Below, piece after piece: positions 27,582 to 36,589 of a stretch of DNA of 64,000 nucleotides. The notes below the pieces were generated by a model that saw only the letters and a program-made list of their open reading frames with translations, was not told the origin of the DNA and did no database searches. Position 1 is the stretch's first letter. The number at the start of each line of letters is the position of its first letter. The DNA is from Desulfobulbaceae bacterium. GTDB taxonomy: Bacteria; Desulfobacterota; Desulfobulbia; Desulfobulbales; Desulfocapsaceae. The stretch lies in assembly GCA_011390165.1 (NCBI GenBank), contig JAABSV010000001.1, positions 143,229-207,228 on the forward strand, given 5' to 3'. Both the position numbers and the translations under genes were made by a program.

Positions 27582-28103
27582 TCAATCGCCGGCAAACTCC
27601 ATGATCGAAAAGATGCTGCAGTCGGGAATCCGCTGGCGGCCCTTCAGATCAGGCAACTCAATGAGAAAGGCACACTCAACGACGTAGCCGCCAAGACGGC
27701 GAACCAGGCTGACGGTGGCCCCGACGGTACCGCCGGTGGCAATGAGATCGTCGATGATCACCACCCGCTCGCCGGCACTCAGGGCATCGTGGTGGATTTC
27801 CAGGGTACCCGAGCCATACTCCAGACTGTACGATTCCTCGATGGTCTGTGCCGGCAGCTTGCCTTTTTTCCGTACCGGGACAAAACCAACCCCCAACTGG
27901 TAGGCCACCACTGCCCCGAATACGAAGCCGCGGGCATCAATGCCGACTACCCGGTCAATGTTCTGTTCAGCATAGCGGCTGGCCAGAATGTCACAAGCTT
28001 TGCGAAAGGCCACCGGATTGTGCATCAGGGTGGTCAGATCACGAAAGATAACCCCTTCCATTGGCCAACCGGGAATACTGCGAACTGTGGCTTTGAGATC
28101 CAT
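27582..28103 (-). CDS. apt: Adenine phosphoribosyltransferase
   Basis: A 173-residue enzyme that makes AMP from adenine and PRPP. The PRPP-binding motif is VVIIDDLIATGGT, preceded by the dimer motif VRKKGKLPAQT and FRDLTTLM near the N terminus. A full-length family member with AAGGAGGT ten bases before the ATG. It lies 125 bp downstream of mtnP on the same strand, which makes sense because MtnP releases adenine that Apt then salvages. Confidence 0.95.
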   Translation of the reverse strand: MDLKATVRSIPGWPMEGVIFRDLTTLMHNPVAFRKACDILASRYAEQNIDRVVGIDARGFVFGAVVAYQLGVGFVPVRKKGKLPAQTIEESYSLEYGSGTLEIHHDALSAGERVVIIDDLIATGGTVGATVSLVRRLGGYVVECAFLIELPDLKGRQRIPDCSIFSIMEFAGD

Positions 28104-28152
28104 GGTTGCCTGTACCTCCTTGGTTTTGTCGAATAACCGACCCGCGCCGAAG

Positions 28153-28167
28153 TGCCCCTCAGGGGCA
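28153..28167 (-). terminator. Short GC hairpin between mtnP and apt
   Basis: TGCCCCT and AGGGGCA form a tight hairpin in the mtnP-apt intergenic space. It has no following T-tract on either strand, so it may be a weak attenuator or mRNA processing hairpin rather than a true terminator. Confidence 0.3.
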
Positions 28168-28228
28168 ATCTTCTCGACATTTTCTTCTCATCTTCCGACC
28201 GAACGGAACCCTTCACCCGGGCAGAGAG

Positions 28229-28984
28229 TTACTGGATGCCATCCCGCAACTGCCCGATGGTCCGGGTCAGCAGGCGGCAAATAGTGTCGACGTTGCTCTT
28301 GAAGACGGCGAGAATTTCCTGCCAGGTCACCGGTGCCTCATCCTCTTTCCAGCAGTCAAAATCAGTGCTCATCGCCACTGCTGCGTAGGGAATTCCGGCC
28401 TCGTTGGCCAGAATCGCCTCCGGTGCGGTGGACATGTTGATCACATCCGCCCCCCAGAGTCGAAACATCTTCGATTCGGCGACGGTGGAGAAACGCGGCC
28501 CTTCGATGGTGACCACGCAACCGTTGGCGTGGATCGGCAGGGAGAGTTCCCGGCCGGTGGCGATCAGGGCCTGCCGTAATTTGTCGTCAAAGGGCCTGGC
28601 CATGGCGGTGTGCTGCAACCCTCCGGCAAAGGAGTCGTGATAGGTGATGGCCCGGAAGCGGGTAAAATCAATAAACTGATCGAGCACCACCAGGTCACCG
28701 CGGTCGATCTCGGCACGAAGGCTGCCACAGGCGGTGGTGGCCAGGATCGCCTCAACCCCGACCTGCTGCAGTGCCTTGATGTCGCCCCGGCTGTTTACCT
28801 CGCGGGGGCTGTACTGATGCTGACGCCCATGCCGGGCCACGAGATAGGTCTCGACACCCTCGATCCGGCCGTGCAGCAACTCGGTGGGTCGACCGTATTC
28901 GGTCTTAATGACCAGTTTTTGCGGATTTTCAAGAATGTCGGGATCCTCAAGGCCCGAACCACCGATAATGGCAAGTATTGTCAT
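28229..28984 (-). CDS. mtnP: S-methyl-5'-thioadenosine phosphorylase
   Basis: A 251-residue purine nucleoside phosphorylase of the MTAP class. The N-terminal phosphate-binding loop is IIGGSGLED; ARHGRQHQYSPREVN, ATTACGSLRAEI, TIEGPRFST and INMSTAPEA follow; the STDFDCWKEDE segment is typical of MTAP. It splits methylthioadenosine, a by-product of polyamine and SAM chemistry (including radical SAM enzymes), into adenine and methylthioribose-1-phosphate. The start at 28984 has GGAG five bases upstream; the frame to 29059 overlaps the lspA upstream region and is not used. Pairs functionally with apt. Confidence 0.93.
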   Translation of the reverse strand: MTILAIIGGSGLEDPDILENPQKLVIKTEYGRPTELLHGRIEGVETYLVARHGRQHQYSPREVNSRGDIKALQQVGVEAILATTACGSLRAEIDRGDLVVLDQFIDFTRFRAITYHDSFAGGLQHTAMARPFDDKLRQALIATGRELSLPIHANGCVVTIEGPRFSTVAESKMFRLWGADVINMSTAPEAILANEAGIPYAAVAMSTDFDCWKEDEAPVTWQEILAVFKSNVDTICRLLTRTIGQLRDGIQ

Positions 28985-29113
28985 GGCAACTCCAGGGTTT
29001 AAATGCGTCATCGTAACCGTCTGCCGGAAAAACAGAGCGTATGTGTACCATATGCTCACTACAACTGTCTTCGAAATCCTTGTCAGCTTCGAGAAAAAAA
29101 GTACACTGCCGGG

Positions 29114-29602
29114 ATGGACAAAGAGTGCTCATCTCCCGCCCTGCTCCTTCTCTTTTTCATCCTCATCGATCAGTTGAGCAAACATGCCGCTCGACTGTAT
29201 CTCCAGGCTTGGGGTGAGACCGAAATCGCCGCTGGTCTGCTCCGCTTCACTCTGGTGGAGAATGACGGCGGCTTTCTCGGAGTGGTCGCCTGGCTGCCGG
29301 CTAAAGCACGCTTTCTCCTGCTCACCCTAGGTGTCGGCGCCCTGCTGGCCCTCTGCCTGTGGTGGCTGTTCCTGCGGCCTGGCAGGAACAGACCGTACCT
29401 CTCCCTGCTGCTGCTCACCGCCGGTGGTCTGGGTAACCTGATCGACCGGCTCTTGCCAAGCGGTGCGGTCACCGACTTCGTCAGTATCGGCTTGGGCAGT
29501 TTCCGGAGCGGCATCTTCAACCTTGCCGACCTGTTCATTCTTACTGGCGGCTTTCTTCTTGGCGAACGGCTCTTTGGTCGGAAATCGTCAATCGACCGAT
29601 AG
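29114..29602 (+). CDS. lspA: Lipoprotein signal peptidase (signal peptidase II)
   Basis: A 162-residue integral membrane aspartyl protease with four membrane helices. The two catalytic aspartates are in GGLGNLIDRL and in FNLADLFI, and the N-terminal DQLSKHAARLYL and VENDGGFLG (where NxGxxF/G is usual) match the family. It cleaves prolipoproteins before the lipidated cysteine. The start at 29114 (MDKECSS) fits the family; the frame upstream to 29003 crosses the divergent mtnP leader. It is divergent from mtnP with 129 bp between starts. Confidence 0.92.
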   Translation: MDKECSSPALLLLFFILIDQLSKHAARLYLQAWGETEIAAGLLRFTLVENDGGFLGVVAWLPAKARFLLLTLGVGALLALCLWWLFLRPGRNRPYLSLLLLTAGGLGNLIDRLLPSGAVTDFVSIGLGSFRSGIFNLADLFILTGGFLLGERLFGRKSSIDR

Positions 29603-29737
29603 CCGGCCAATTGAGCTCTCACTTGCATTTCCGGCGAATTTGCCCTATGTTGACAGCCTTGTTACCGGCCGGTGCCGGTCTGGAGGCCAACATCTATTTA
29701 GGCCTTTCCCACCATATTCTTTCCGACGGGGTCTGTG

Positions 29738-30841
29738 ATGAAAAAAGTAGGTATTATCGGTTGGCGGGGCATGGTCGGTTCCGTACTGATGGAGCGAATG
29801 CTGGCTGAAGGGGACTTTGCCGGAATCAGCCCGGTCTTTTTCACCACCTCGCAGGTCGGTGAAGCAGGACCGGCGGCGGGTGGCGGCCAACCGCTGCAGG
29901 ATGCGATGGACCTGGACCGTCTTGCCGAGATGGATATCATCCTCTCCTGTCAGGGGGGGAGCTATACCAGCGCAGTCTACGAGCAGTTGCGGGGCCGCTG
30001 GGACGGCTACTGGATTGATGCCGCCTCCACCCTGCGCATGCACGATGAGTCGGTCATTGTACTTGACCCGGTCAACCGGAGGGTGATTGACCAGGCCCTG
30101 GACAGTGGCGTGAAAAATTTCATCGGTGGCAACTGTACGGTCTCCCTGATGCTGATGGCCCTGGGTGGCCTGTTTCAGGCCGGCCTGGTCGAATGGGTGA
30201 GTTCCATGACCTACCAGGCGGCCAGTGGAGCCGGAGCCAGGAACATGCGCGAACTGCTCACCCAGATGGGCGAACTGCACGGGAGTGTGGCCGAACTGCT
30301 CACCGACCCCGCCTCGGCGATTCTCGATATCGACCGAAAGATAACCGCCCGGCTGAACGACGGCAATATGACCACCAGCAATTGGGGGGTCCCCCTGGCC
30401 GCCAGCCTCATTCCCTGGATCGACGTACCGGTGGCCGGTGGCCAGACCAAGGAGGAGTGGAAGGGGATTGCCGAGACCAACAAGATTCTCGGTCTTGCTG
30501 GGGCAGAACGGATTCCGGTGGACGGACTCTGCATCCGGGTCGGAGCGATGCGCTGCCACTCCCAGGCCTTCACCATCAAACTGAAGAGCGCGCCGCCCCT
30601 TGCCGAGATTGAGGCGCTGATCGCCGCCCACAACCAGTGGGTGAAGGTGGTCCCCAACGAACGACAGCTCACCGCCGAGGAACTCACCCCGGTACGCGCT
30701 TCCGGTACCCTTAGCGTACCCATCGGTCGTATCCATACGATGCATCTCGGCCCCAACTACCTGACCGCCTTTACGGTGGGCGACCAACTGCTGTGGGGTG
30801 CGGCCGAGCCTCTTCGCCGCATGCTCCGTATCCTGCTGTAA
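29738..30841 (+). CDS. asd: Aspartate-semialdehyde dehydrogenase
   Basis: A 367-residue enzyme of the long, E. coli-like Asd class ([13 protein letters not shown] start). The nucleophilic cysteine is in GGNCTVSLM (Cys133) and the NADP loop is [23 protein letters not shown] and the C-terminal [13 protein letters not shown] substrate-binding segment are present. It reduces aspartyl phosphate to aspartate semialdehyde, the branch point to lysine/diaminopimelate, methionine and threonine. An in-frame GTG one codon before the ATG is not needed. Followed by a small unknown gene 13 bp later. Confidence 0.95.
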   Translation: MKKVGIIGWRGMVGSVLMERMLAEGDFAGISPVFFTTSQVGEAGPAAGGGQPLQDAMDLDRLAEMDIILSCQGGSYTSAVYEQLRGRWDGYWIDAASTLRMHDESVIVLDPVNRRVIDQALDSGVKNFIGGNCTVSLMLMALGGLFQAGLVEWVSSMTYQAASGAGARNMRELLTQMGELHGSVAELLTDPASAILDIDRKITARLNDGNMTTSNWGVPLAASLIPWIDVPVAGGQTKEEWKGIAETNKILGLAGAERIPVDGLCIRVGAMRCHSQAFTIKLKSAPPLAEIEALIAAHNQWVKVVPNERQLTAEELTPVRASGTLSVPIGRIHTMHLGPNYLTAFTVGDQLLWGAAEPLRRMLRILL

Positions 30842-30854
30842 GGGGACCGAAGTC

Positions 30855-31298
30855 ATGCCAACCAGTGAAGATCTGCTGAGAAAAATCAGCTATATCGAGG
30901 CTGACCTTGATATCCAGAGGCAAATTCTGCTGGCCATACCCGCCGGCCAGACCGAGGAGATGGAGAAAACCATTGCCACGATAGCTGCCCGTAAAGGAGA
31001 AATCCAGGCCTTGCGCGACCAGATTCGCACTCTCGATCCGGATGCCCATGCCCGAATTGTCGCCTTTGAACTGGCTTCAGCGCAGTTTCGCCAGTTGGTC
31101 AGCTCCGGCGGCTACACCCAGGTGGTCTGCGGTTTTGATGGCGGCGAGGCAGGCCGGCATACCCTGAGCAATGGCAGTAGCATCCCCTGCCTGCTCAAAG
31201 CCTTCGATGGCTCCGGCAACTGGGTGGTGATCACCACCGATGGCCAGATTCTGCAGGGGACCGGGGACAACACCACCGCGGTACTGACTGATGGCTGA
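30855..31298 (+). CDS. Hypothetical protein downstream of asd
   Basis: A 147-residue protein with no recognised family. Residues 1-60 are predicted helical with a coiled-coil tendency (RKISYIEADLDIQRQ, EEMEKTIATIAARKGEIQALRDQI). The C-terminal half is rich in Gly and beta-forming residues (SSGGYTQVVCGFDGGEAG, GNWVVITTDGQILQGTG). No signal peptide or membrane segment is present. AAGGGGA precedes the ATG and the gene begins 13 bp after asd, so it is probably translated from the same message. Composition resembles its neighbours, so it looks like a real gene. Confidence 0.65.
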   Translation: MPTSEDLLRKISYIEADLDIQRQILLAIPAGQTEEMEKTIATIAARKGEIQALRDQIRTLDPDAHARIVAFELASAQFRQLVSSGGYTQVVCGFDGGEAGRHTLSNGSSIPCLLKAFDGSGNWVVITTDGQILQGTGDNTTAVLTDG

Positions 31299-31367
31299 CT
31301 CCTGTTGTTGAAAAGGTGGTCGGCCGATGTCGAGCGATTTTTGCCTTTCAAGCGCTAAAGAATCATA

Positions 31368-31397
31368 TTGACAGAAGATGGCCCAGCTGGCTTAATA
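31368..31397 (+). promoter_or_regulatory. Putative sigma-70 promoter of the TAXI-TRAP operon
   Basis: TTGACA (31368-31373) is separated by 18 bp from TTAATA (31392-31397), about 50 bp before the ATG of the TAXI binding-protein gene, which has AGGAGG upstream. The -35 is perfect and the -10 fair; the position is suitable. Confidence 0.5.
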
Positions 31398-31448
31398 CCG
31401 TCTGGAAGAGTTGGAAAAGATAAAACAAACTAACAAAGGAGGCCCAGA

Positions 31449-32420
31449 ATGAAAAAAGTCGGTCTGGTAGTCTGTGCGCTACTGATCTGGACACTGGCAG
31501 CAGTCAGCAGCGGTGTTGCCGCGGAAAGAATTTTTTTCGGAATAGCCACCGGTGGCACCGGCGGCACCTATTACCCCCTGGGCGGAATGCTGGCCCAGCT
31601 GATCTCCAACAACGTTGAGGTGAACGGCAGCAAGCTTTCTGCAACCGCCGAAACCGCCAACGCCTCGGTGGCGAATGCGTCGTTGCTCGGCCGTGAAGGG
31701 ATCGAATCGGCCTTTGTCGCCGCCGACATTCTTGATGCCGCCTACAAAGGAACCAACCAGTTCGACGGCAAGGCGATAAAGAATATCCGTGCCCTCGGCG
31801 CTCTCTATCCGGAGACAGTCCAGCTTGTTGTCCGCGGCAACTCCGGCATCACCAATTTCGAGGACATCAAAGGAAAATCGGTTTCTTCCGGTTCCCCCGG
31901 TTCCGGCCAGTGGCAACTCCTGGGCGATCTGCTCAACGCCTACGGCCTTGACCGGAAGGATGTCTCCGAAGACTACTCATCCTTTTCCCAGTCAGTGGAA
32001 AAGATCAAAGATAACAACCTTGACGCCTCGCTGATTACCGCTGGAACCCCGACCGCCTCGATCATGGAACTGGCCAACAACCACAGTGTCCGGATTGTGT
32101 CGCTGACCGGCGAACCGATTGCCAAACTGCGCGAAGTCCAGCCCTACTATGCCCAAGCAGTGCTGCCGGCCAACACCTACGCCGGCCAGACCGAAGATGT
32201 CCAGACCATCGCTGTCCGAGCCATCTGGGCAACCCATGCCAACCTCGACGAGAATGTCGCCTACGCAATCGTGAAGGCTCTCTACGAGAACCTGGAGACC
32301 TTGGAAAAAGTCCACGTTAAGGGTAAGGAAATCACCCTGGCCACCGCCCTTGAATCAGTCTCTGTCCCCCTGCACCCAGGTGCCGAACGATACTACAAGG
32401 AAAAGGGTCTACTTAAATAG
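31449..32420 (+). CDS. TAXI family TRAP transporter solute-binding protein
   Basis: A 323-residue periplasmic binding protein with a signal peptide (residues 1-24, ending SGVAA). The TAXI signature is the glycine-rich FFGIATGGTGGTYYPLGGMLAQLI directly after cleavage (split here around residues 28-50), then VVRGNSGITNFEDIKGKSVS and the SPGSGQW block. TAXI receptors feed TRAP permeases that import carboxylates using ion gradients. AGGAGG lies just before the ATG. The gene heads an operon with a DUF1850 lipoprotein (8 bp away) and a fused TRAP permease. Substrate unknown; an IclR regulator follows. Confidence 0.92.
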   Translation: MKKVGLVVCALLIWTLAAVSSGVAAERIFFGIATGGTGGTYYPLGGMLAQLISNNVEVNGSKLSATAETANASVANASLLGREGIESAFVAADILDAAYKGTNQFDGKAIKNIRALGALYPETVQLVVRGNSGITNFEDIKGKSVSSGSPGSGQWQLLGDLLNAYGLDRKDVSEDYSSFSQSVEKIKDNNLDASLITAGTPTASIMELANNHSVRIVSLTGEPIAKLREVQPYYAQAVLPANTYAGQTEDVQTIAVRAIWATHANLDENVAYAIVKALYENLETLEKVHVKGKEITLATALESVSVPLHPGAERYYKEKGLLK

Positions 32421-32427
32421 GTAAAGC

Positions 32428-32913
32428 ATGCAAGCGGTGGTCACCGGGCTAATGTTCTCTCTGCTCATCATGCTCACGAGCTGTGCCCAGTATGGCCCAA
32501 AGCCTGAGCAGACAGACATTTGCCTGGCAATCAGCCGCTTCCCCGATCGACACCCGCTGGCAGAATACCCCCTCCCTCCAGAGGGGGTATTCTCTCTCTC
32601 CTTTATCCACTCGGTCTCCCTGACCCCCGTCCGGGATGACTACCAGCTAACCGGTGGAGAGATCATTCAGACCGCTGAAATCTTTACAACCCACGGCGCC
32701 GGACTCCCATCCGGGTTTGCCGACGAGGGGGTGACCGGCTGGGAGCAGGCGGATGGCAGGTTTATTATCCGCCTGCATCGACCGATCAGGCAAATGGTAG
32801 TTCGTACCGACGGCAACTACCGAAACCGTCTCCATCTTGGCCACCGGGAGGTCAACCTCAACCTGTGGCCGGACCAGGCCCTGGAATTGACACCAATCCC
32901 CTGCCGAAAATAA
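32428..32913 (+). CDS. DUF1850 domain lipoprotein
   Basis: A 161-residue protein with a lipoprotein signal peptide: hydrophobic core then LTSC at residues 16-19, a lipobox. The mature part contains FIHSVSLTPVRDDYQ and, near the middle, THGAGLPS, segments typical of DUF1850, a small domain nearly always encoded with TAXI-TRAP transporters. It probably assists the transporter at the membrane, but no biochemical role is known. It sits between the binding protein and the permease genes. Confidence 0.82.
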   Translation: MQAVVTGLMFSLLIMLTSCAQYGPKPEQTDICLAISRFPDRHPLAEYPLPPEGVFSLSFIHSVSLTPVRDDYQLTGGEIIQTAEIFTTHGAGLPSGFADEGVTGWEQADGRFIIRLHRPIRQMVVRTDGNYRNRLHLGHREVNLNLWPDQALELTPIPCRK

Positions 32914-33059
32914 GCCGTAAACTCGATCTTCTCCCCTTGCGAGGGAGCAGTTGTGCACCGCTCGCTCAACCGGCAACCGGCTATACCACCCCCAAGGCAC
33001 CGTTTAACAGCACCGTTTCAGGTCAGTCTGCTTGATCAATGCCACAAGAGGAGCAGCCC

Positions 33060-35324
33060 ATGTCGCACCACCCCGACAACCGCCACCCGCAGCCGGAACC
33101 AGCCGTGGCCGCCGCAACTCTAGAAGAGGTTGAAATCTCTCAGGAAAAAGTTGAGGAACTGGTCAAGAAATACGACGCCGAAATGCGTTTTCGCAACCTG
33201 CGTGGGATCACTGCCAGAATAACCGCCGTCGCCTGCGTCACCCTCAGCCTCTTCCACGTCTACACCGCCGGTTTCGGCCTGCTGAACGAAGTAACCCACC
33301 GGACCCTGCACCTCACCTTCGTGCTTGGCCTGGTTTTTCTGGTCTTTCCCCGGCGGACCCCGAAACACCGCACCGCCGCCTGGGGTGTGGGCGGAGGCTT
33401 TGCCCTTTTCTATCTCTTTTTAGGCTGGCAGCTTGCCACCCGTTTTCAGGACCAGCTGCCCTGGTGGGGAAGTACGCTGCTCTTGCTTGCCGTCTTGTTG
33501 CTGGGGATAACCGCCTTACCGGTGGAGTTTCTCAAAGGAAGAGGGGACAAGCTCTCCATCGCCGACTGGCCGCTGGCCATCGCTGCCGCCGGCTTCTCCC
33601 TCTACCTGATCGTCTTTTTCAAACAGATCTTCATCGAAAATATCGGCTTTCCCCAGTTGGAAGAGTACATCATGGGTCTACTGGCCATCATCATGGTCAC
33701 CGAGGCCTGCCGCCGGGTTATGGGGGAAACCCTGCCGATCATCGGTGCCCTGGCCCTGTTGTACGGGGTGCTCGGCCCCTGGCTACCGGGTATCCTTGCC
33801 CACCGGGGATACGACATTGTCCGGATTGTCGAACATCTCTATCTCGGCACCGAAGGAATTTACGGAATCGCGGTGGGGGTGGTGGCCACCTATGTCTTCC
33901 ATTTTGTCCTCTTCGGGGTTCTCGCTCAGGCCTCCGGGCTGGGACAGCTGTTCATCGATCTGGCCATGATCATCGCCGGCCGCTATTCCGGTGGTCCTGC
34001 CAAGGTTTCCGTGGTCTCCTCCGGATTTTTCGGGATGATTTCCGGTTCACCCATCGCCAACACCGCCACCACCGGCGCCTTCACCATTCCAATGATGAAG
34101 CGCAACGGCTTTTCCGCCCAGTTCGCTTCAGCAGTTGAGGCATCCGCCTCCTGTGGTGGCCAGGTGACCCCACCGATTATGGGTGCCTCGGCCTTCGTCA
34201 TGGCCGAAATGCTTGGTATCCCCTACAATGAAATCATCCTGATCGCGGTGATCCCTGCCCTGTTCCACTATCTGGCCTGCCTGAGCATGGTCCATCTGGA
34301 GGCAAAAAGACTCGGCCTGAAAGGGCTTTCTCGTGAGCAGATTCCCCAGTTCACCTATCTGTTGAAGACCTCCTGGCACCTGATGATCCCGCTGCTCGTC
34401 ATGGTCACCCTGCTGCTGTTGCAATATACCCCCTACCTCGCCGCCTTCTGGGGAATCATCCTTTCGGTACTCTGTTCGTACATCCCGGTGGTCACCAGAT
34501 GGCTGGGTTTTGGCGAGTTGAACGACTCCATGACCCTGACCCCAAAGCGGTTGGTCCACGGGCTCGACTTGGGGGCACGCTACGCCCTGGCCATCGGCGC
34601 CGCCTGTGCCTGTGTCGGCTTCATTCTCGGAATGATTACCCTCACCGGACTGGGCTTTAAATTTTCCGGTGCGGTTCTGCAGATCGCCACCGGCATCGGC
34701 AATCTCCTGGTCGCCTTCGACCCCTTCCAGTTTCTTACCATCCAGGGGGTCACCCTCTTTGTCGGCCTGATCCTGGTGGCCATCGCCTGTATCATCATGG
34801 GCGCCGGTATCCCGACGACACCCTGTTATATCATCCTCGCCTCGATCGCTGGCCCAGCCCTCTTCGACATGGGAGTGCCACTCGTGGCGACTCATTTTTT
34901 TGTTTTTTATTACGGAGTATTGGCAGATGTTACTCCACCTGTGGCCCTGGCTGCCTATACCGGTGCCGGAATCGGCGGCGCCAACCCGATGGCCACCGGG
35001 GTGACCGCCTTTCGTCTCTCCATGGGAAAGGCGCTGGTCCCGTTCATGTTTGTCTACGCCCCAAGCATGCTGTTCATCAATTTTACCTGGAATGAGTTTC
35101 TAATCGCCATAGCCAGCGGCACCCTGGGGATTGTCGCTCTTTCCGCCGCCTACATCGGATTTTTTCGCGGCACCATCGGCCTGGGCGGGAAGATTGCCCT
35201 GACTGTCGGCGGCCTCTGTCTGGTCTCCAGCCATCTGCTGGTAATTCTCAGCGGTCTCACCCTGGTTCTGCTGGTTCTGGTCCCCAACCTGCTGGCAGCC
35301 CGGCCGAATTTTGCGAGAAAATAG
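33060..35324 (+). CDS. TRAP transporter fused permease (4TM/12TM, TAXI-associated)
   Basis: A 754-residue membrane protein joining the small (DctQ-like) and large (DctM-like) TRAP subunits. After a polar, coiled N terminus of about 50 residues, four to six helices form the Q part (50-200), and about 12 helices follow. DctM motifs include SPIANTATTGAFTIPMMKR, CGGQVTPPIMGASAFVMAE, IIMGAGIPTTPCYI and DVTPPVALAAYTGAGI. It would import an organic acid with Na+ or H+. The start at 33060 has GAGGAG seven bases upstream; an ATG at 33039 is weaker. The 13-bp gap to the downstream IclR gene suggests one transcript. Confidence 0.93.
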   Translation: MSHHPDNRHPQPEPAVAAATLEEVEISQEKVEELVKKYDAEMRFRNLRGITARITAVACVTLSLFHVYTAGFGLLNEVTHRTLHLTFVLGLVFLVFPRRTPKHRTAAWGVGGGFALFYLFLGWQLATRFQDQLPWWGSTLLLLAVLLLGITALPVEFLKGRGDKLSIADWPLAIAAAGFSLYLIVFFKQIFIENIGFPQLEEYIMGLLAIIMVTEACRRVMGETLPIIGALALLYGVLGPWLPGILAHRGYDIVRIVEHLYLGTEGIYGIAVGVVATYVFHFVLFGVLAQASGLGQLFIDLAMIIAGRYSGGPAKVSVVSSGFFGMISGSPIANTATTGAFTIPMMKRNGFSAQFASAVEASASCGGQVTPPIMGASAFVMAEMLGIPYNEIILIAVIPALFHYLACLSMVHLEAKRLGLKGLSREQIPQFTYLLKTSWHLMIPLLVMVTLLLLQYTPYLAAFWGIILSVLCSYIPVVTRWLGFGELNDSMTLTPKRLVHGLDLGARYALAIGAACACVGFILGMITLTGLGFKFSGAVLQIATGIGNLLVAFDPFQFLTIQGVTLFVGLILVAIACIIMGAGIPTTPCYIILASIAGPALFDMGVPLVATHFFVFYYGVLADVTPPVALAAYTGAGIGGANPMATGVTAFRLSMGKALVPFMFVYAPSMLFINFTWNEFLIAIASGTLGIVALSAAYIGFFRGTIGLGGKIALTVGGLCLVSSHLLVILSGLTLVLLVLVPNLLAARPNFARK

Positions 35325-35337
35325 AGGCTTGCCAACC

Positions 35338-36111
35338 ATGCCCAAAAGGATGTCCGACAACAGCCCCTACCTGGTGCCGGCCCTGCAAAGGGGGTTGCAG
35401 ATTCTCGAACTGTTTTCCCAGAGCAGACGGGTACTGACCCTCAACGACTTCGCCGATGCCCTTGGGGTGAGTACTTCGTCAATTTACCGAACGGTGGTCA
35501 CCCTCACCGAAATGCAGTACCTCAAAAAGCTGGAACGTACCTCCTACGAACTGGGGGCCCGGGTTGTCTCCAACGGTTTCTGCTACCTCGCCTCACGGGA
35601 GATTGTCCAGATCGCCGCCCCCCACCTCCTGGATCTGCGCGATACGACCAGTTCCGCCTGCCACCTGGCGATCCGCGATGGCATTGATGCCATCTACCTC
35701 TACCGAGCCCCTTCACCACAACGGTTGGCGGTAAATGTCCAGATCGGCACCCGTCTCCCCTGCCATGCCACCGCCATTGGCCGGGCCCTCCTCTCCGGTC
35801 TCGACCAGCCTGCCCTGACCGATCTCTTTGCCGGTATCGCCCTTGATGCCATTTCCGCCGCCGGCCCAAGTTCCCTGCCACAACTCCGCCAAGTGCTCGA
35901 GGAAGAGAAGCGACAGGGTTTCCATCTCAACCGCTCAGATTTCTCCACCGCCATCGCTGCCCCGGTGCGGAATTTTGCCGGCCAGATCGTGGCGGCCATC
36001 AATGTCTCCGCCCCGGACACCCTGATGGGTGACCTGGCACTGCGGCAAAATCTCGCTACCATGCTTCTTACCACCGCTGCAGCCATCTCCGCAGAAGTTG
36101 GCGGCCAGTAA
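35338..36111 (+). CDS. IclR family transcriptional regulator
   Basis: A 257-residue regulator: winged helix-turn-helix at about 15-75 (LNDFADALGVSTSSIYRTVVTL) and an effector-binding GAF-like domain (about 85-250) with the family segments LPCHATAIGRALLSGL and AIAAPVRNFAGQIVAAINVS. IclR proteins bind small organic acids and control their catabolic genes, so it plausibly regulates the upstream TRAP operon and/or the downstream cyclodeaminase-family gene. Start choice between 35338 and 35350 is not decisive; a further upstream codon at 35311 would overlap the permease gene. Confidence 0.88.
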   Translation: MPKRMSDNSPYLVPALQRGLQILELFSQSRRVLTLNDFADALGVSTSSIYRTVVTLTEMQYLKKLERTSYELGARVVSNGFCYLASREIVQIAAPHLLDLRDTTSSACHLAIRDGIDAIYLYRAPSPQRLAVNVQIGTRLPCHATAIGRALLSGLDQPALTDLFAGIALDAISAAGPSSLPQLRQVLEEEKRQGFHLNRSDFSTAIAAPVRNFAGQIVAAINVSAPDTLMGDLALRQNLATMLLTTAAAISAEVGGQ

Positions 36112-36589
36112 AACCGTCAGCGGGACTGCTGGACATTCCTGGTGGTTTGCACAACCATTCGAGAGATATTCCGGCGTCACCCGGCTGAAGAGAGCGTTGA
36201 CCCGACAAGGTGCGTATGGCTCAAAATCCGTCGCAAAAAGCAGGCAACCCGGTGGGTTAGTATTCATATATAAATTTATATTTTTATATATAAAATTATA
36301 TGGGGATAATTCCTCTTTGATTGCCATTTTAATTGACCTCGATCAAATTTACTTTTATTATTTGCTGCCGCCGTGTGTTCAGTGGCTACGAGTACCCAAC
36401 CCGTAATCGCTTACCGGCAGGCAACAAAAGGCTATAGAACCCGGATATCTACCCATCCATCCAGCGCTCAATTTTTCGTTCAGGCAGACCGTCGAGCTGG
36501 AGTTGGCTCTGTGTGGTGGTCTGAGCGGGCAAAAAGATGGGTGCAGATGAATGGGGACCCCAACCCACCCCCTCGGTACGGAGCAAGGC
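36112..36589. other. Intergenic region with an AT-rich island
   Basis: 478 bp between the IclR and cyclodeaminase-family genes. Bases about 36255-36310 are almost pure A/T (runs of TATATA and TTTATA) in an otherwise GC-rich genome, and include a perfect palindrome (listed separately). The remainder shows no gene or RNA. The island probably belongs to a promoter/regulatory region for the downstream gene. Confidence 0.55.
36268..36281. promoter_or_regulatory. AT-rich 14-bp palindrome upstream of the cyclodeaminase-family gene
   Basis: ATATAAATTTATAT is a perfect inverted repeat inside an AT-rich island. It could be an operator (an IclR regulator is encoded just upstream) or simply low-complexity sequence. 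No consensus promoter was identified. Confidence 0.35.
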
